DNA from: Tildeniella torsiva UHER 1998/13D
GTDB taxonomy: Bacteria; Cyanobacteriota; Cyanobacteriia; Phormidesmidales; Phormidesmidaceae
Assembly: GCA_019358835.1 (NCBI GenBank)
Contig: JAHHIH010000004.1
Location: forward strand, 300,069 to 364,068
Direction of reading: 5' to 3'
DNA: 64,000 nt
Shown here piece by piece: positions 27,408 through 36,627 of this stretch. The notes under the pieces were generated by a model. The model did no database searches. It was not told the DNA's origin and saw only the letters and a program-made list of their open reading frames with translations. The translations under genes and the position numbers were made by a program. Positions within the stretch are counted from its first letter, which is position 1; every line of letters begins with the position of its first letter.

Positions 27408-27872
27408 ATGAGCGCGACCCAAACCACCGCTTTAGCTCTCACTCCCCTTGAGTTGGCTATTCTAGGCCAGCTCTGGGCCATGGGCGGCACCTGCGATGCC
27501 CTCACCGCGCTGCCCGTCGAGCGCAAAAGTTCGATGCGCCAGCGAGAGAGAACCTGCCAGACCTTGCGCGATCGCGGCTGGCTCGACTACGACCACGACA
27601 TCGCCCAATTTGGCCTCACCCTGACGGGCAAAACTTTGCTTAAACTCGATCTGTCAGTGTGGCCCGTCACCCCCGACGAGCTGATGATTCTGCGATCGTG
27701 TCTGGGCGGCAGAATTCATCCCGGACAGATCCATCGGCGAGTGTCGGTGGGCGATCGCCAGCGCCTAGTGGAGAGATTGGCCAGGCAGGGATTGATTGTG
27801 GTGTACAGGCGTGCGATCGTCAACCTGCGCCTTACCGCTCCAGGGGAAGGAATAGTGGTTGCCCAACTCTAA
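27408..27872 (+). CDS. Putative tandem winged-helix protein
   Basis: 154 residues. Two halves look related: LTPLELAILGQLW...LRDRGWLDYDH...LTLTGKTLL and VTPDELMILRSCL...LARQGLIVVYR...LRLTAPGEGIV. Each has the helix-helix-helix-wing order of a winged-helix DNA-binding domain, so the protein may bind DNA as a monomer with pseudo-twofold symmetry. The ATG at 27408 has no strong ribosome site. It is followed after 35 bp by a small gene and an HNH nuclease. The family is unnamed as far as I can tell. Confidence 0.6.
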   Translation: MSATQTTALALTPLELAILGQLWAMGGTCDALTALPVERKSSMRQRERTCQTLRDRGWLDYDHDIAQFGLTLTGKTLLKLDLSVWPVTPDELMILRSCLGGRIHPGQIHRRVSVGDRQRLVERLARQGLIVVYRRAIVNLRLTAPGEGIVVAQL

Positions 27873-27907
27873 CGCGCTAAAATTGGTCTAAGCGGCAGGG
27901 CAGTGCT

Positions 27908-28252
27908 ATGGCTCAAGATCTGCAATACATCACCAATGAGGCAGGCGATCGCGTCGGTGTGGTTCTAGATATAGGCACCTATCAAAAGCTGACGACAGGC
28001 GATCGTGACCCCGAATTGCTGACCAACTTGAGCCTTGAAGAACTGGTAGCGCTTGCCGAGAGTACCCTCTCCCCAGCCAGTCAGACCGAGTTAGACAATC
28101 TATTGGTTCGCAATGCCGAAAGCCAGCTTTTGGAGGCAGAACTGACTCAGCTCGACCAGCTCTTGCAGCGCGTCGATCAGCTCAATATTCTGAAAGCCAG
28201 GTCGCGCTACACTCTCCATCATTTAGGCCTTACGGAACCATTGGCTTTGTGA
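27908..28252 (+). CDS. Small antitoxin-like protein overlapping an HNH nuclease gene
   Basis: 114 residues. The first 30 (LQYITNEAGDRVGVVLDIGTYQKL) follow the pattern of Phd/YefM-like antitoxins, which begin with a beta strand and a Val-rich core. The rest is helical and acidic, with Leu-rich stretches. Its stop overlaps the next gene in a GTGA. Immunity or antitoxin function for the nuclease is inferred from overlap and size, not from a recognised family. Confidence 0.6.
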   Translation: MAQDLQYITNEAGDRVGVVLDIGTYQKLTTGDRDPELLTNLSLEELVALAESTLSPASQTELDNLLVRNAESQLLEAELTQLDQLLQRVDQLNILKARSRYTLHHLGLTEPLAL

Positions 28253-28677
28253 GTGCTTATATTTCAAGCAGTCTTCAGGAACAGATTCGACAGCGCTTTG
28301 CCCACTGCTGCGCCTACTGTCGCACAGCAGAAAGACTGACGGTGACCACCTTTGAATTTGAGCACATCGTGCCGGTTTCAGCCGGTGGAGCAACAAGTTT
28401 CAACAACCTTTGTCTATCATGTCCCTCCTGCAATCGGTATAAAGCTACTCGCCAAACAGCCCTCGATCCACAAACCAACACCCAGGTTGCCCTCTTCCAT
28501 CCTCAGCAGCAAAACTGGGTTGAGCATTTCGGCTGGAGCGAAGACGCAACCGAAGTCATAGGGCACACGCCTATTGGTCGCGCAACCGTTGCTGCCCTAA
28601 GAATGAATCGTCCCCAACTTATCCGAGTCAGACAACTGTGGGTCAAACTAGACGAACATCCTCCGCAGATCAATTAA
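28249..28677 (+). CDS. HNH endonuclease
   Basis: 142 residues from a GTG at 28249, overlapping the previous stop by four bases. The HNH core is complete: C-x2-C (CCAYC, about 21), FEHIVPVSAGGAT (about 38) with the first His, NNLCLSCPSCN with N and the second C-x2-C (about 53-62). The C-terminal 50 residues carry IGHTPIGRATVAALRMNRP, common to this cyanobacterial HNH group. Its target is unknown. C-rich DNA follows the stop. Confidence 0.85.
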   Translation: MSAYISSSLQEQIRQRFAHCCAYCRTAERLTVTTFEFEHIVPVSAGGATSFNNLCLSCPSCNRYKATRQTALDPQTNTQVALFHPQQQNWVEHFGWSEDATEVIGHTPIGRATVAALRMNRPQLIRVRQLWVKLDEHPPQIN

Positions 28678-28682
28678 TTCAA

Positions 28683-28745
28683 ATCATCCCTTCCCCATCC
28701 CCCTTACCTCCCTTATTCACCCACCCATACCCCGCACCCCGCCTT
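28683..28745 (+). repeat. C-rich tract after the HNH gene
   Basis: About 60 bp of CCCTTCCCCATCCCCCTTACC-like sequence (shown here in part) between the HNH stop and the dnaK leader. No ribosome site or hairpin in it. Confidence 0.55.
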
Positions 28746-28827
28746 CCACGGTTCGGTATCCCCTCCTTCAGAGAAATGGCTTGAGCAAGCACTATAGATA
28801 TAGCTGTCAAGCCGGAGCAAAGAAAAT

Positions 28828-30735
28828 ATGGGAAAAGTAGTTGGAATCGACCTAGGCACCACTAACTCTGTGGTTGCCGTCATGGAAGGGGGCAAGCCCA
28901 CCGTTATCGCTAACGCCGAAGGCTTTCGCACCACCCCCTCGGTCGTCGCCTACGCCAAGAATGGCGATCGCCTCGTTGGCCAAATCGCCAAGCGCCAGGC
29001 GGTGATGAACACCGAGAACACCTTTTATTCTGTCAAGCGCTTTATCGGTCGTCGCTTTGACGAAGTCACCACCGAATCGACCGAAGTGGCCTACAAGGTT
29101 ATGAACGTGGGCAACAACGTCAAAATTGACTGTCCCCAAGCGGGCCAGCAATTTTCGCCCGAAGAAATTTCGGCCCAAATCCTGCGCAAGCTGGCCGACG
29201 ACGCTGGCAAGTACCTGGGCGAAAAAGTTACCCAGGCGGTGATCACGGTACCGGCCTACTTTAACGACTCCCAGCGCCAGGCCACCAAAGACGCCGGTAA
29301 AATCGCGGGTCTCGAAGTACTGCGCATCATCAACGAGCCCACCGCAGCTTCCCTGGCCTACGGCCTCGATCGCAAGAGCAACGAAACCATCCTCGTGTTT
29401 GACCTTGGCGGTGGTACCTTCGACGTCTCCATTCTTGAAGTGGGCGACGGTGTGTTTGAAGTGCTGGCCACTTCTGGCGACACCCACCTAGGAGGTGACG
29501 ACTTTGACAAAAAGATCGTTGACTACCTGGCCGCTGAGTTTCAAAAGATGGAAGGCATTGACCTGCGCAAAGACAAGCAGGCCCTACAGCGTCTGACTGA
29601 GGCGGCTGAGAAAGCCAAAATTGAGCTGTCCAGCGTCACCCAGGCCGAAATCAACCTGCCCTTTATTACCGCCACCCAAGACGGCCCCAAGCACCTGGAA
29701 ATGACCCTCACCCGAGGTAAATTTGAGGAGCTGTGTGCCGATCTGATCGATCGCTGCCGCATTCCCGTCGAGCAGGCGCTCAAAGATGCCAAGATCGCCA
29801 AAACCGCCATTGACGAAGTGGTGCTGGTGGGCGGTTCCACTCGCATCCCCGCCATTAAGGACGTGGTCAAGCGCACCCTCGACAAAGAGCCCAACGAAAC
29901 CGTGAACCCTGACGAGGTGGTTGCCGTGGGTGCTGCTATTCAGGGCGGCGTCCTAGCTGGCGAGGTCAAAGACATTCTGCTGCTGGATGTCACCCCGCTG
30001 TCGCTGGGGGTTGAAACCCTTGGCGGCGTAATGACCAAGCTGATCACCCGCAACACCACCATTCCCACCAAGAAGTCGGAGGTGTTCTCTACCGCCCAAG
30101 ACGGGCAGACCAACGTGGAGATTAAGGTGCTTCAGGGCGAGCGCGAAATGGCCAGCGACAACAAGAGCCTGGGTAACTTCCAGCTCTCTGGTATTCCCCC
30201 CGCTCCCCGTGGCGTGCCCCAAGTCGAGGTGATCTTTGACATTGACGCCAACGGCATTCTCAATGTCACCGCCAAAGACAAGGGCACTGGCAAAGAGCAG
30301 ACCATCACAATCTCGGGGGCTTCTACCCTCGATGAGAATGAGGTCGAACGCATGGTGAAAGATGCCGAGGCTAACTCCGCTGCGGACAAAGAGCGGCGCG
30401 AGCGCATCGATCTCAAGAACCAGGCCGACTCGCTCACCTACCAAGCCGAGAAGCAGCTCACCGACATGGGCGACAAAGTGCCCGCCGCCGATAAAGAGAA
30501 GGCCGAGGAGCAGATCAAGGCGCTGAGAACCGCCATTGAAGCCGAGGACTTTGACACCATCAAAACCCTCACGGGCGAATTGCAACAGACCCTCTACGGC
30601 ATTAGCACCAACCTGTATCAGCAGGCCGGTGGCGACGCCGCTGGTGCAGCCCCTGGCCCCGACGCTACCCCTGGCGATAGTGCCGGTGGCGACGATGTAA
30701 TCGACGCTGAGTTCTCTGAACCTGGCTCGAACTAA
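28828..30735 (+). CDS. dnaK: Hsp70 chaperone DnaK
   Basis: 635 residues, full length. The ATPase motifs are [13 protein letters not shown] (5-17), [13 protein letters not shown] (about 191) and [11 protein letters not shown] (about 332). The substrate-binding domain and helical lid follow, ending in DDVIDAEF, the acidic bacterial tail. It folds and protects proteins with DnaJ and GrpE, neither of which is in this window. No CIRCE operator was seen in the 150 bp upstream. Cyanobacteria carry several DnaK copies; the short C-terminus fits the general-purpose DnaK2 type, which is inference. Confidence 0.96.
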   Translation: MGKVVGIDLGTTNSVVAVMEGGKPTVIANAEGFRTTPSVVAYAKNGDRLVGQIAKRQAVMNTENTFYSVKRFIGRRFDEVTTESTEVAYKVMNVGNNVKIDCPQAGQQFSPEEISAQILRKLADDAGKYLGEKVTQAVITVPAYFNDSQRQATKDAGKIAGLEVLRIINEPTAASLAYGLDRKSNETILVFDLGGGTFDVSILEVGDGVFEVLATSGDTHLGGDDFDKKIVDYLAAEFQKMEGIDLRKDKQALQRLTEAAEKAKIELSSVTQAEINLPFITATQDGPKHLEMTLTRGKFEELCADLIDRCRIPVEQALKDAKIAKTAIDEVVLVGGSTRIPAIKDVVKRTLDKEPNETVNPDEVVAVGAAIQGGVLAGEVKDILLLDVTPLSLGVETLGGVMTKLITRNTTIPTKKSEVFSTAQDGQTNVEIKVLQGEREMASDNKSLGNFQLSGIPPAPRGVPQVEVIFDIDANGILNVTAKDKGTGKEQTITISGASTLDENEVERMVKDAEANSAADKERRERIDLKNQADSLTYQAEKQLTDMGDKVPAADKEKAEEQIKALRTAIEAEDFDTIKTLTGELQQTLYGISTNLYQQAGGDAAGAAPGPDATPGDSAGGDDVIDAEFSEPGSN

Positions 30736-30777
30736 CGGGGCACCGAGCCCTAGCCTAACGTTTTGCTTCGGCTAGCT

Positions 30778-30812
30778 AAAAGGTGGAGAGCGATCGCTCT
30801 CCACCTTTTTTT
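30778..30812 (+). terminator. dnaK intrinsic terminator with HIP1 at its tip
   Basis: A perfect palindrome AAAAGGTGGAGAG/CGATCG/CTCTCCACCTTTT at 30778-30809, followed by more T. The centre reads GCGATCGC, a HIP1 site, so the octamer forms the hairpin apex. Confidence 0.93.
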
Positions 30813-30886
30813 GGTTCTTGGTTTTGAACTGGCCCAGCCTGGGAGCCTTGCAGTCGGCTATTGATACCGTCCTGCAACAACATTCA

Positions 30887-31765
30887 CTACAGCAGCAGTT
30901 CTAAAGAAAGCCCAACGCGGCTGTCTTGGCCGAAGCGAGAATTTTGCCGCTGAAAATCGGTGCCCAGCCGCAGTTGACGGGTCACGGCATAGCCGATCGC
31001 CAGGCTGGTAATCCCCACCTCATTTTCACTGCCCGGTGCCACCCAGCGCTGGCTCAGGGCCAGGTCGGCTCCACCCCCCCGCGAGGGCACCAGCATCAGG
31101 CGCAGGCCCACATCGAGCCCATCGGTTTGGTAGGCCGGGGTGCTGAGGGAGCGATAGCCCACCGTGGGCGCAAGGTTGAAATAGCCGCCCAGAGGCAGCA
31201 AGTAATATCGCGCTTCACCACCGTAGGATTCGCGCTGGCCATTCCAGCTGCGGCTGTAGTCAACGCTGGCCGCAAGGCCCGTGCCCGGCACAAACACATC
31301 CTCGACCGCCGCCCCAAAGCCGCCAATCTGCCCTGTAGAGGGAAACTGAGCATAGCCCACCCGCAGCCGGGTGCGAAAGCTAGGCCGGTGGCGAATCTCG
31401 TCGGCCACATCGGGCACCTCTTCTAGCCAGCGCTGGAGCGTTGGGCTGCCTTCGATCACAGCCGGGTCGAGGTCGAGGGTGGGGGCCACTGCCTCAGGGT
31501 CGAGGGCTAGCGTCTCTGGGGTAACGGCGCTGACTGCTGGCAGGGCTGTCTCAAAGGAAACCGTACAAGATTCCACGAATTCAAAAGCCTGGGGACAGTC
31601 GGCTAAACCAGATTCTGCTGGATTGTGGGGAGTTTCGAGAACCGGCGTAGCTGGCGCAATCTCTGCAACGACCGGCTGCTCCTCAAACGCTATGGCGCTC
31701 TGCCCAACCCCAAACACTGCTAAGCATCCCCCCAGTCGCAACAGTTGAATTGTTGTTGACACCAC
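30887..31765 (-). CDS. Predicted outer-membrane beta-barrel protein
   Basis: 292 residues. Signal peptide to about 27 (GQSAIA-FEE), then a Pro/Ala/Glu-rich linker with two Cys (about 57, 67). From about 130, alternating polar and hydrophobic stretches ending in aromatic residues (RTRLRVGYAQF, GYFNLAPTVGYRSL, VGITSLAIGYAVT, RVGLSLELLL) give eight or so strands, with a final hydrophobic C-terminus as barrel proteins have. It should lie in the outer membrane. No family name is assigned. Confidence 0.65.
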   Translation of the reverse strand: MVSTTIQLLRLGGCLAVFGVGQSAIAFEEQPVVAEIAPATPVLETPHNPAESGLADCPQAFEFVESCTVSFETALPAVSAVTPETLALDPEAVAPTLDLDPAVIEGSPTLQRWLEEVPDVADEIRHRPSFRTRLRVGYAQFPSTGQIGGFGAAVEDVFVPGTGLAASVDYSRSWNGQRESYGGEARYYLLPLGGYFNLAPTVGYRSLSTPAYQTDGLDVGLRLMLVPSRGGGADLALSQRWVAPGSENEVGITSLAIGYAVTRQLRLGTDFQRQNSRFGQDSRVGLSLELLL

Positions 31766-31845
31766 TCGGCGGCTCCTAGCTCATGCAATGAATTCTATGC
31801 ATCTTACCGCCTTCGCCCAGCGGCACTGCCTCAAGGGGGACAGGC

Positions 31846-31879
31846 AAAAAAAGCGGCCCACTCAAAGAGTAAAGCCGCT
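31846..31879 (-). terminator. Intrinsic terminator of acsF
   Basis: On the minus strand: AGCGGC, then ACTC pairing with GAGT, closed by GCCGCT and seven T. It is 43 bp after the acsF stop. Confidence 0.85.
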
Positions 31880-31921
31880 GGGGGAAACGAGGATAGCGTT
31901 CCGGTAAATGGCTAATGCCCT

Positions 31922-32998
31922 CTAGCGCACCTGGCCGCGTGTCGCCATGGCGTCTATGGGTTTGAGGAAGTAGAGCTGCACCAGCTGCCAACCAATAGTG
32001 GCAATGTGAGGCAGTTGTTGCAGCTTCTTCAGCGGCTTAGGCTGATTCGACTCAGCAATCTTGCTTAGCTTAGAGTTAGCAGCGGCAGCCACATCCAACC
32101 GCTTGAAGAAGCTGGGGTGCTCAACATTCAGCGTCACCGGAAACACGCGTCCGGCAGTGCTGTTGGTTTTCTCAATCACCTCAATGTCGTACTCACGGAC
32201 ATTCAACCCGAGGGATTCGTAAAAGCCTCTGGCCCGGAGGTCGTTGAGGTACATGGTGGCAAACACCGACAGCAAAAAGAATCGGCACCACAGCCTAGCC
32301 TTCCAGTCGTTGAGAATTTGGGGCTGAGACTTCATCAGGGCCGAGAAGAAGTCGCCGTGGCGGTTTTCGTCTTGGCACCAGTTCTCAAAGAAGCGGAAGA
32401 TGGGGTAGATCTCGTTCTCAGGGTGAGATTCGAGGTGGCGGAAGATGGTGATGTAGCGCCAGTAGCCAATCTTCTCGGAGAGGTAGGTGGCGTAGAGGAT
32501 GAACTTAGGCTTAAAGAAGGTGTAGTCTTTGGTCTTGGTCAAAAAGCCCAGGTCTAGCTGCATGTTGAAGTCAGCCATGGCCTTGTTGAGAAAGCCCGCG
32601 TGACGCGCTTCGTCGCGCGATATGAGCTCAAAGCACTCGGACAGCAGGGGGTTCTTGCCCTTGAGGCGGCGGCTCAGTTCTTTGTAGAGTAAAAAGCCAG
32701 AGAACTCAGAGGTGCAGGAGCGCTCCAGAAATTCTACAAACACCTGCCGAGTTTCGCCGGTGACGCAGTCCCAAGACTGGTCAAAGACCTCGCTGCGGAC
32801 GAAGTGATGGCGGTTGTAGTCAGCCCGCAACTCGTCGAGGATGGCAAGCATCTCGTCTTCGTTGACCGAGAGGTCCATGGCGGCCATCTCGTCAAAGTCG
32901 GTGGTGTAAAACCGAGGGGTGAGAATGGTGTCTTTGGCGGGAGCCTTTACCCCTGGGCGAAGCTCTTGCAATTCGGGCTTTTTAAGGGAATCTACCAT
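31922..32998 (-). CDS. acsF: Aerobic Mg-protoporphyrin IX monomethyl ester oxidative cyclase
   Basis: 358 residues. The diiron ligands appear in [17 protein letters not shown] (about 100), RDEARHAGF (about 130) and [10 protein letters not shown] (about 215). The start [20 protein letters not shown] is typical of cyanobacterial AcsF (ChlA). It forms ring E of chlorophyll using O2. Cyanobacteria often have two copies, for high and low oxygen; sequence alone here does not tell which. A clean terminator follows. Upstream there are 328 bp before the divergent GIDE-like gene. Confidence 0.95.
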   Translation of the reverse strand: MVDSLKKPELQELRPGVKAPAKDTILTPRFYTTDFDEMAAMDLSVNEDEMLAILDELRADYNRHHFVRSEVFDQSWDCVTGETRQVFVEFLERSCTSEFSGFLLYKELSRRLKGKNPLLSECFELISRDEARHAGFLNKAMADFNMQLDLGFLTKTKDYTFFKPKFILYATYLSEKIGYWRYITIFRHLESHPENEIYPIFRFFENWCQDENRHGDFFSALMKSQPQILNDWKARLWCRFFLLSVFATMYLNDLRARGFYESLGLNVREYDIEVIEKTNSTAGRVFPVTLNVEHPSFFKRLDVAAAANSKLSKIAESNQPKPLKKLQQLPHIATIGWQLVQLYFLKPIDAMATRGQVR

Positions 32999-33326
32999 GA
33001 GTCCTTCGATGGCGCGGTGAACGTGGGCCGGGCTATCCCCCGGCGGGCGATGGGTAGGGGAGGTATTCTTTTAGCTCTGGAGGCTCTGGACTAGTTCACA
33101 TCCTGAGAACAGAGATGAGAGAACAACTATCCAACGAATCGCTAAATGTCAGTGTATCAGGGCTTTTAGGTCAGTCGGCAACGCTTTAAGTTTTGCAACA
33201 AAACCTTTCGGTAGATAACGCTTGGGGGGAAACCCTTTCGTGCAACTTCGTTAAGGGACGGGGCTTTTGGCGCTGCGTCTGGGCAAGCTGAGAGCCAGAG
33301 CTGATAGTCATGGTTGGGAGAACAGT
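32999..33326. other. Divergent promoter region of acsF and the GIDE-like gene
   Basis: 328 bp, no gene. It must carry both promoters, but no binding-site palindrome or riboswitch was recognised. Confidence 0.5.
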
Positions 33327-34124
33327 ATGGCGTTTGTAGGGCTGATCTTGATTGTTGCTGGGGGCGTACTTTGGTGGGTGCAGAACCGCCAGCAGAACCG
33401 CTGTAGACAGCTTAAACTGGCTCGGGCTTGTCAAGTCTCAGACCTAGAGACTACCGCCATCGCTGTCTCAAAAGAAATTGGCGGCGGCGACTGGCGCGAC
33501 TACGTGTGGCTGTGGGGCACCATCAAAACGGCCACGCCGCTCACCTCAGAATTTAAGGAGGTGCCCTGCGTCTGCTATACCAGCACCGTAGTGCGCGAGT
33601 ACGAAGAAACCGTGCGCCAGAAAGATAGCGATGGCAAAGTCACGACTAGCACCCAGCGGGGCTCAGAAACCATCAGCGAGAATAATCGGCGCATCCCCTT
33701 CGATCTGGTAGATACGTCGGGACAGGTACGGGTGGATCCTGAAGAGGCCAAGATTGAACACATAGAGGTGCTCGACGAATTTCGACCGGGCAACCCGGTG
33801 GGGGGCATGCTCTCTTTTGGGCCGTTTTCGCTAGCGCTGGGGGAAGAGGGATCCGGGGGCTCACGTCGCACGCTGGGCTACCGCTATCGAGAGACGGTGC
33901 TGCCGCTCGATCGCGCGCTACTGGTGGTAGGGATGGCGAGCGATCGCACCGGCACCATCGCCATTGAAAAACCCGCCCAGGATGACCAACCCTACATCAT
34001 TACGCTGAAATCCCATGAGGCCATTACCAAAAGCGTTGACCAGAGCGCCAAAATTGCCTTTTGGTCAATGGTGGGGTGCTTTGGGGGTGGGGTAGTGCTG
34101 CTGCTGGCCGCGATCGTAGGATGA
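33327..34124 (+). CDS. GIDE-like (E3-ligase-related) membrane protein, copy 2
   Basis: 265 residues from ATG at 33327, preceded by GGGAG. One N-terminal and one C-terminal membrane helix; between them TPLTSEFKEVPCVCYTSTVV, YRYRETVLPLDRALLVVGMAS and a loop with Arg/Asp-rich charge, the GIDE-domain pattern. No RING finger. The upstream frame to 33267 lacks coding character. Compared with the copy at 23398 the order of elements is the same but direct identity is low. Confidence 0.72.
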   Translation: MAFVGLILIVAGGVLWWVQNRQQNRCRQLKLARACQVSDLETTAIAVSKEIGGGDWRDYVWLWGTIKTATPLTSEFKEVPCVCYTSTVVREYEETVRQKDSDGKVTTSTQRGSETISENNRRIPFDLVDTSGQVRVDPEEAKIEHIEVLDEFRPGNPVGGMLSFGPFSLALGEEGSGGSRRTLGYRYRETVLPLDRALLVVGMASDRTGTIAIEKPAQDDQPYIITLKSHEAITKSVDQSAKIAFWSMVGCFGGGVVLLLAAIVG

Positions 34125-34210
34125 TGCCCGTTCAATAAAAAGAAGCTTTTTCTGTCAAAGCTAGATATTCATAGCCCTAGGTCTCCCGGCGATGCCCTGT
34201 ACACCCATGG

Positions 34211-36406
34211 CTAGGGCTGCGATCGCTCCCCATGCTCTAGCAATTGCTCGATCGCCGTTAGCCGATGCTGCCACGATCGCAGCCTGTAGCCGCTGTTTGT
34301 CGTATCCACCAGCACCCCTTGGCTCAGCGGGGCGCGTACCCTAGCCAGTCCGGCTTTCACATTTTCCAGATGGCGATGGGATGGCTCTTGGGCAAGGGCG
34401 TCAAACTGGCTGCCCAGGTCATTGACCTCGCCAATCCAGGGTTCGAGGGCATTGCGATCCATCCAGAGGCGCTGGTGGGTCAGCAGCCAGCTCCACTCGC
34501 GCTGGAGGGCGGCGTAACGGCTCGCGGCCATGGCATAGGGAGTGGTGGGGCCAGGCGGGCTACCGCTCTGGGTTTGGGCCAGCACGGTGTTTAGCTCGCT
34601 ATTGAGATCGGCGGCGGCAAACAGGGCGTAGCCGGGGGTGGGCAGGTCGCGGCTGGCCTGCATTTGGTCTATTGTGGCCGCATTCGACAGGTCAAGCAGG
34701 CGGATGCCGGGTATCACCAGGGTTGAGCCAAAGGATTCATTCACCAGCCAGGGGGAGACAATGCGCTCGAAGCGGCTGGTGTCGCCCGCGTAGCTCATCA
34801 GCACAATCCAGTCGAGGTAGTCGGCCCTGGCCCAGACTCCCCAATCTTGCTGAATGCGCTGCAAGCGCTCGTGCTCGGGGTTGGCAAACACCGCCGCCGA
34901 CATCACCAGGCCAGGGTGCTGCCGCCGCAGGGTGCTGGAGATAGTTTCGACAAACGAGGTCACCTGCTGTACCCGAAACTCAGTCCAGCGCTCCCACAGC
35001 ACCTGCTGCTGAATCTGCTGGTTGCGATCGAGGCCGCTGGCGCGGGGGTTTAGGGTAACCGGGTCAACCCCAGCCACGCTCTGGAACCGCCAGCGGGCGA
35101 CTTCGCCGTAGCCGTAGGTGCGGTTGGCCCCAGGATCTTGAAAGGGGTAGCGAATGTAGTCGAGGTGCAGGCCATCGACCCCGTAGTTGGTGACGATTTC
35201 GGTCATCAGCCGGGTGAGGTAGCTGCGCACCTCGGGGTTGGCGGGGTCTAAGAAGGGCTTGTCTTGGCCACGGGGAATCAGGTTGCCGCTGTTGTCGTAG
35301 GCGGCCCAGCTGGGGTGCCGGGAGATGATGGGGCCGGGGTAGTCGGCGGGCTGGTTGAGCAGGCGGTTGTGGCGCTGGTTGCCCGCTGCAAACACCCACA
35401 CCCAGGCGTGCAGAGTCATGCCCCGCTGGTGGGCCAAATCTACGGCGGCAGCGAGGGGATCCCAACCTTGGGTAAGGGGGTTTTGCTCGGGGGCCACCTG
35501 GCTAGGGTAGATGGTGTAGCCCGCATTCACGGTTTCAAAGAAGACGGTGTTGATGCCAGCGGCGGCGAGTTTGTCAAAAATGGCGCTGAGCCCCTGGGGC
35601 GAGCGTGCCCGCACAATGGTGCCGCGATCGAGCCACACGGCGCGAATTTCGCCCTGGTTGATGGGGCGATCGGTGGGGAAGTTGTTCCACAGGGCGGCGC
35701 GGGTAGCCAGCCAGCGATCGCGCACTTCCCCATGCTTGCCCGCCGCCAGCAGCCCATCCCACTCGTTCAACAACTGCTGGGCCTCGCCCAGGGTGGGGTG
35801 CAGGTAGGCACCGCGCCCGCTGGCCACATTTACCGAGTCGGCGGCGGCGGTGAGCACGGGGGGGCGATCGGGCAGGGTCAGCGCCGTGGGTGCATCCAAT
35901 GAGTTCGCCATAATCAGGGCGCTCTCGAAGCGGCCAATCAGGTTCTTGAGTTCCTGCTGCATGGCCAGAAACACCACCGGGCTGGGGGGGCGACCGGTGG
36001 GCGACAGCTCGATGACTGCCGGAGCAATCTGCTCGGCGGGGTCGCCTGAGGTGGGGCTGGGGGAGTCTACCGCTGCATTGCCTGAGTTGGCGGGCTGAAC
36101 CACCCTAGGGCGCTGGGAAGGGGGCAGCGGCGGGGACGGCGGCACATAGGCGGGCCGCCGTCCGGAGCGGGCTGGGGACGATGGCTCGGCAGTGGGTACT
36201 AGGGGAAAGCTCTCTGCCTCGGAGTCGTCGGTGAGGTCGAGGTATAGCTCTAGGTCATCGGTGAGGGCGGCGGCGCTGGTAGGCTGTTCTAGCCCCGAGG
36301 GTTGAGGCTCGACCTGGGCGGCCATAGGGCGCATGGATAAGCCCACACCCCCAACTAACCCGGCGAGTGCGACCAGTAAAAGACCTTTGCCTGGCTGCTG
36401 CGTCAC
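34211..36406 (-). CDS. Secreted GHL10-type glycoside hydrolase
   Basis: 731 residues. Signal peptide about 1-30; a Pro/Ser/Glu-rich linker to about 230; then the GHL10 (former DUF187) barrel: EIRAVWLDRGTI, INTVFFETVNAGYTIYPSQ, LHAWVWVFAAGN, VDGLHLDYIRYPF with the acidic DGLHLDYIRYP motif, and WIVLMSYAGD. Substrate is unknown; related proteins are thought to act on cell-wall or extracellular polysaccharides. The C-terminal 150 residues are helical. It stands alone. Confidence 0.85.
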   Translation of the reverse strand: MTQQPGKGLLLVALAGLVGGVGLSMRPMAAQVEPQPSGLEQPTSAAALTDDLELYLDLTDDSEAESFPLVPTAEPSSPARSGRRPAYVPPSPPLPPSQRPRVVQPANSGNAAVDSPSPTSGDPAEQIAPAVIELSPTGRPPSPVVFLAMQQELKNLIGRFESALIMANSLDAPTALTLPDRPPVLTAAADSVNVASGRGAYLHPTLGEAQQLLNEWDGLLAAGKHGEVRDRWLATRAALWNNFPTDRPINQGEIRAVWLDRGTIVRARSPQGLSAIFDKLAAAGINTVFFETVNAGYTIYPSQVAPEQNPLTQGWDPLAAAVDLAHQRGMTLHAWVWVFAAGNQRHNRLLNQPADYPGPIISRHPSWAAYDNSGNLIPRGQDKPFLDPANPEVRSYLTRLMTEIVTNYGVDGLHLDYIRYPFQDPGANRTYGYGEVARWRFQSVAGVDPVTLNPRASGLDRNQQIQQQVLWERWTEFRVQQVTSFVETISSTLRRQHPGLVMSAAVFANPEHERLQRIQQDWGVWARADYLDWIVLMSYAGDTSRFERIVSPWLVNESFGSTLVIPGIRLLDLSNAATIDQMQASRDLPTPGYALFAAADLNSELNTVLAQTQSGSPPGPTTPYAMAASRYAALQREWSWLLTHQRLWMDRNALEPWIGEVNDLGSQFDALAQEPSHRHLENVKAGLARVRAPLSQGVLVDTTNSGYRLRSWQHRLTAIEQLLEHGERSQP

Positions 36407-36627
36407 AATGTCATCCCTCCATCACACGGCGCTAATTGTGGCACAGGCCAGCCTATTCGGTGCTGCCTTGGGGGCGTATTCGCTGGTAGCCAGCCGTCGC
36501 CATCCCAGAGCTGGGAACTGACTGAGAACGAGTGCTCTTGCCGACATTGCCCATGAGTGGATTCCATAAATGGATCCGTGGGCGATCGCCCTGCCGCCTG
36601 TTCTTTACCACTTCTTCAGTAAGCCCA

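Noticed and set aside
28678..28827. A CIRCE operator before dnaK
   Set aside because: No TTAGCACTC-N9-GAGTGCTAA could be found.
28852..29487. A 211-residue minus-strand frame opposite dnaK
   Set aside because: It is antisense to a highly conserved gene, and its composition follows from the dnaK codon pattern.
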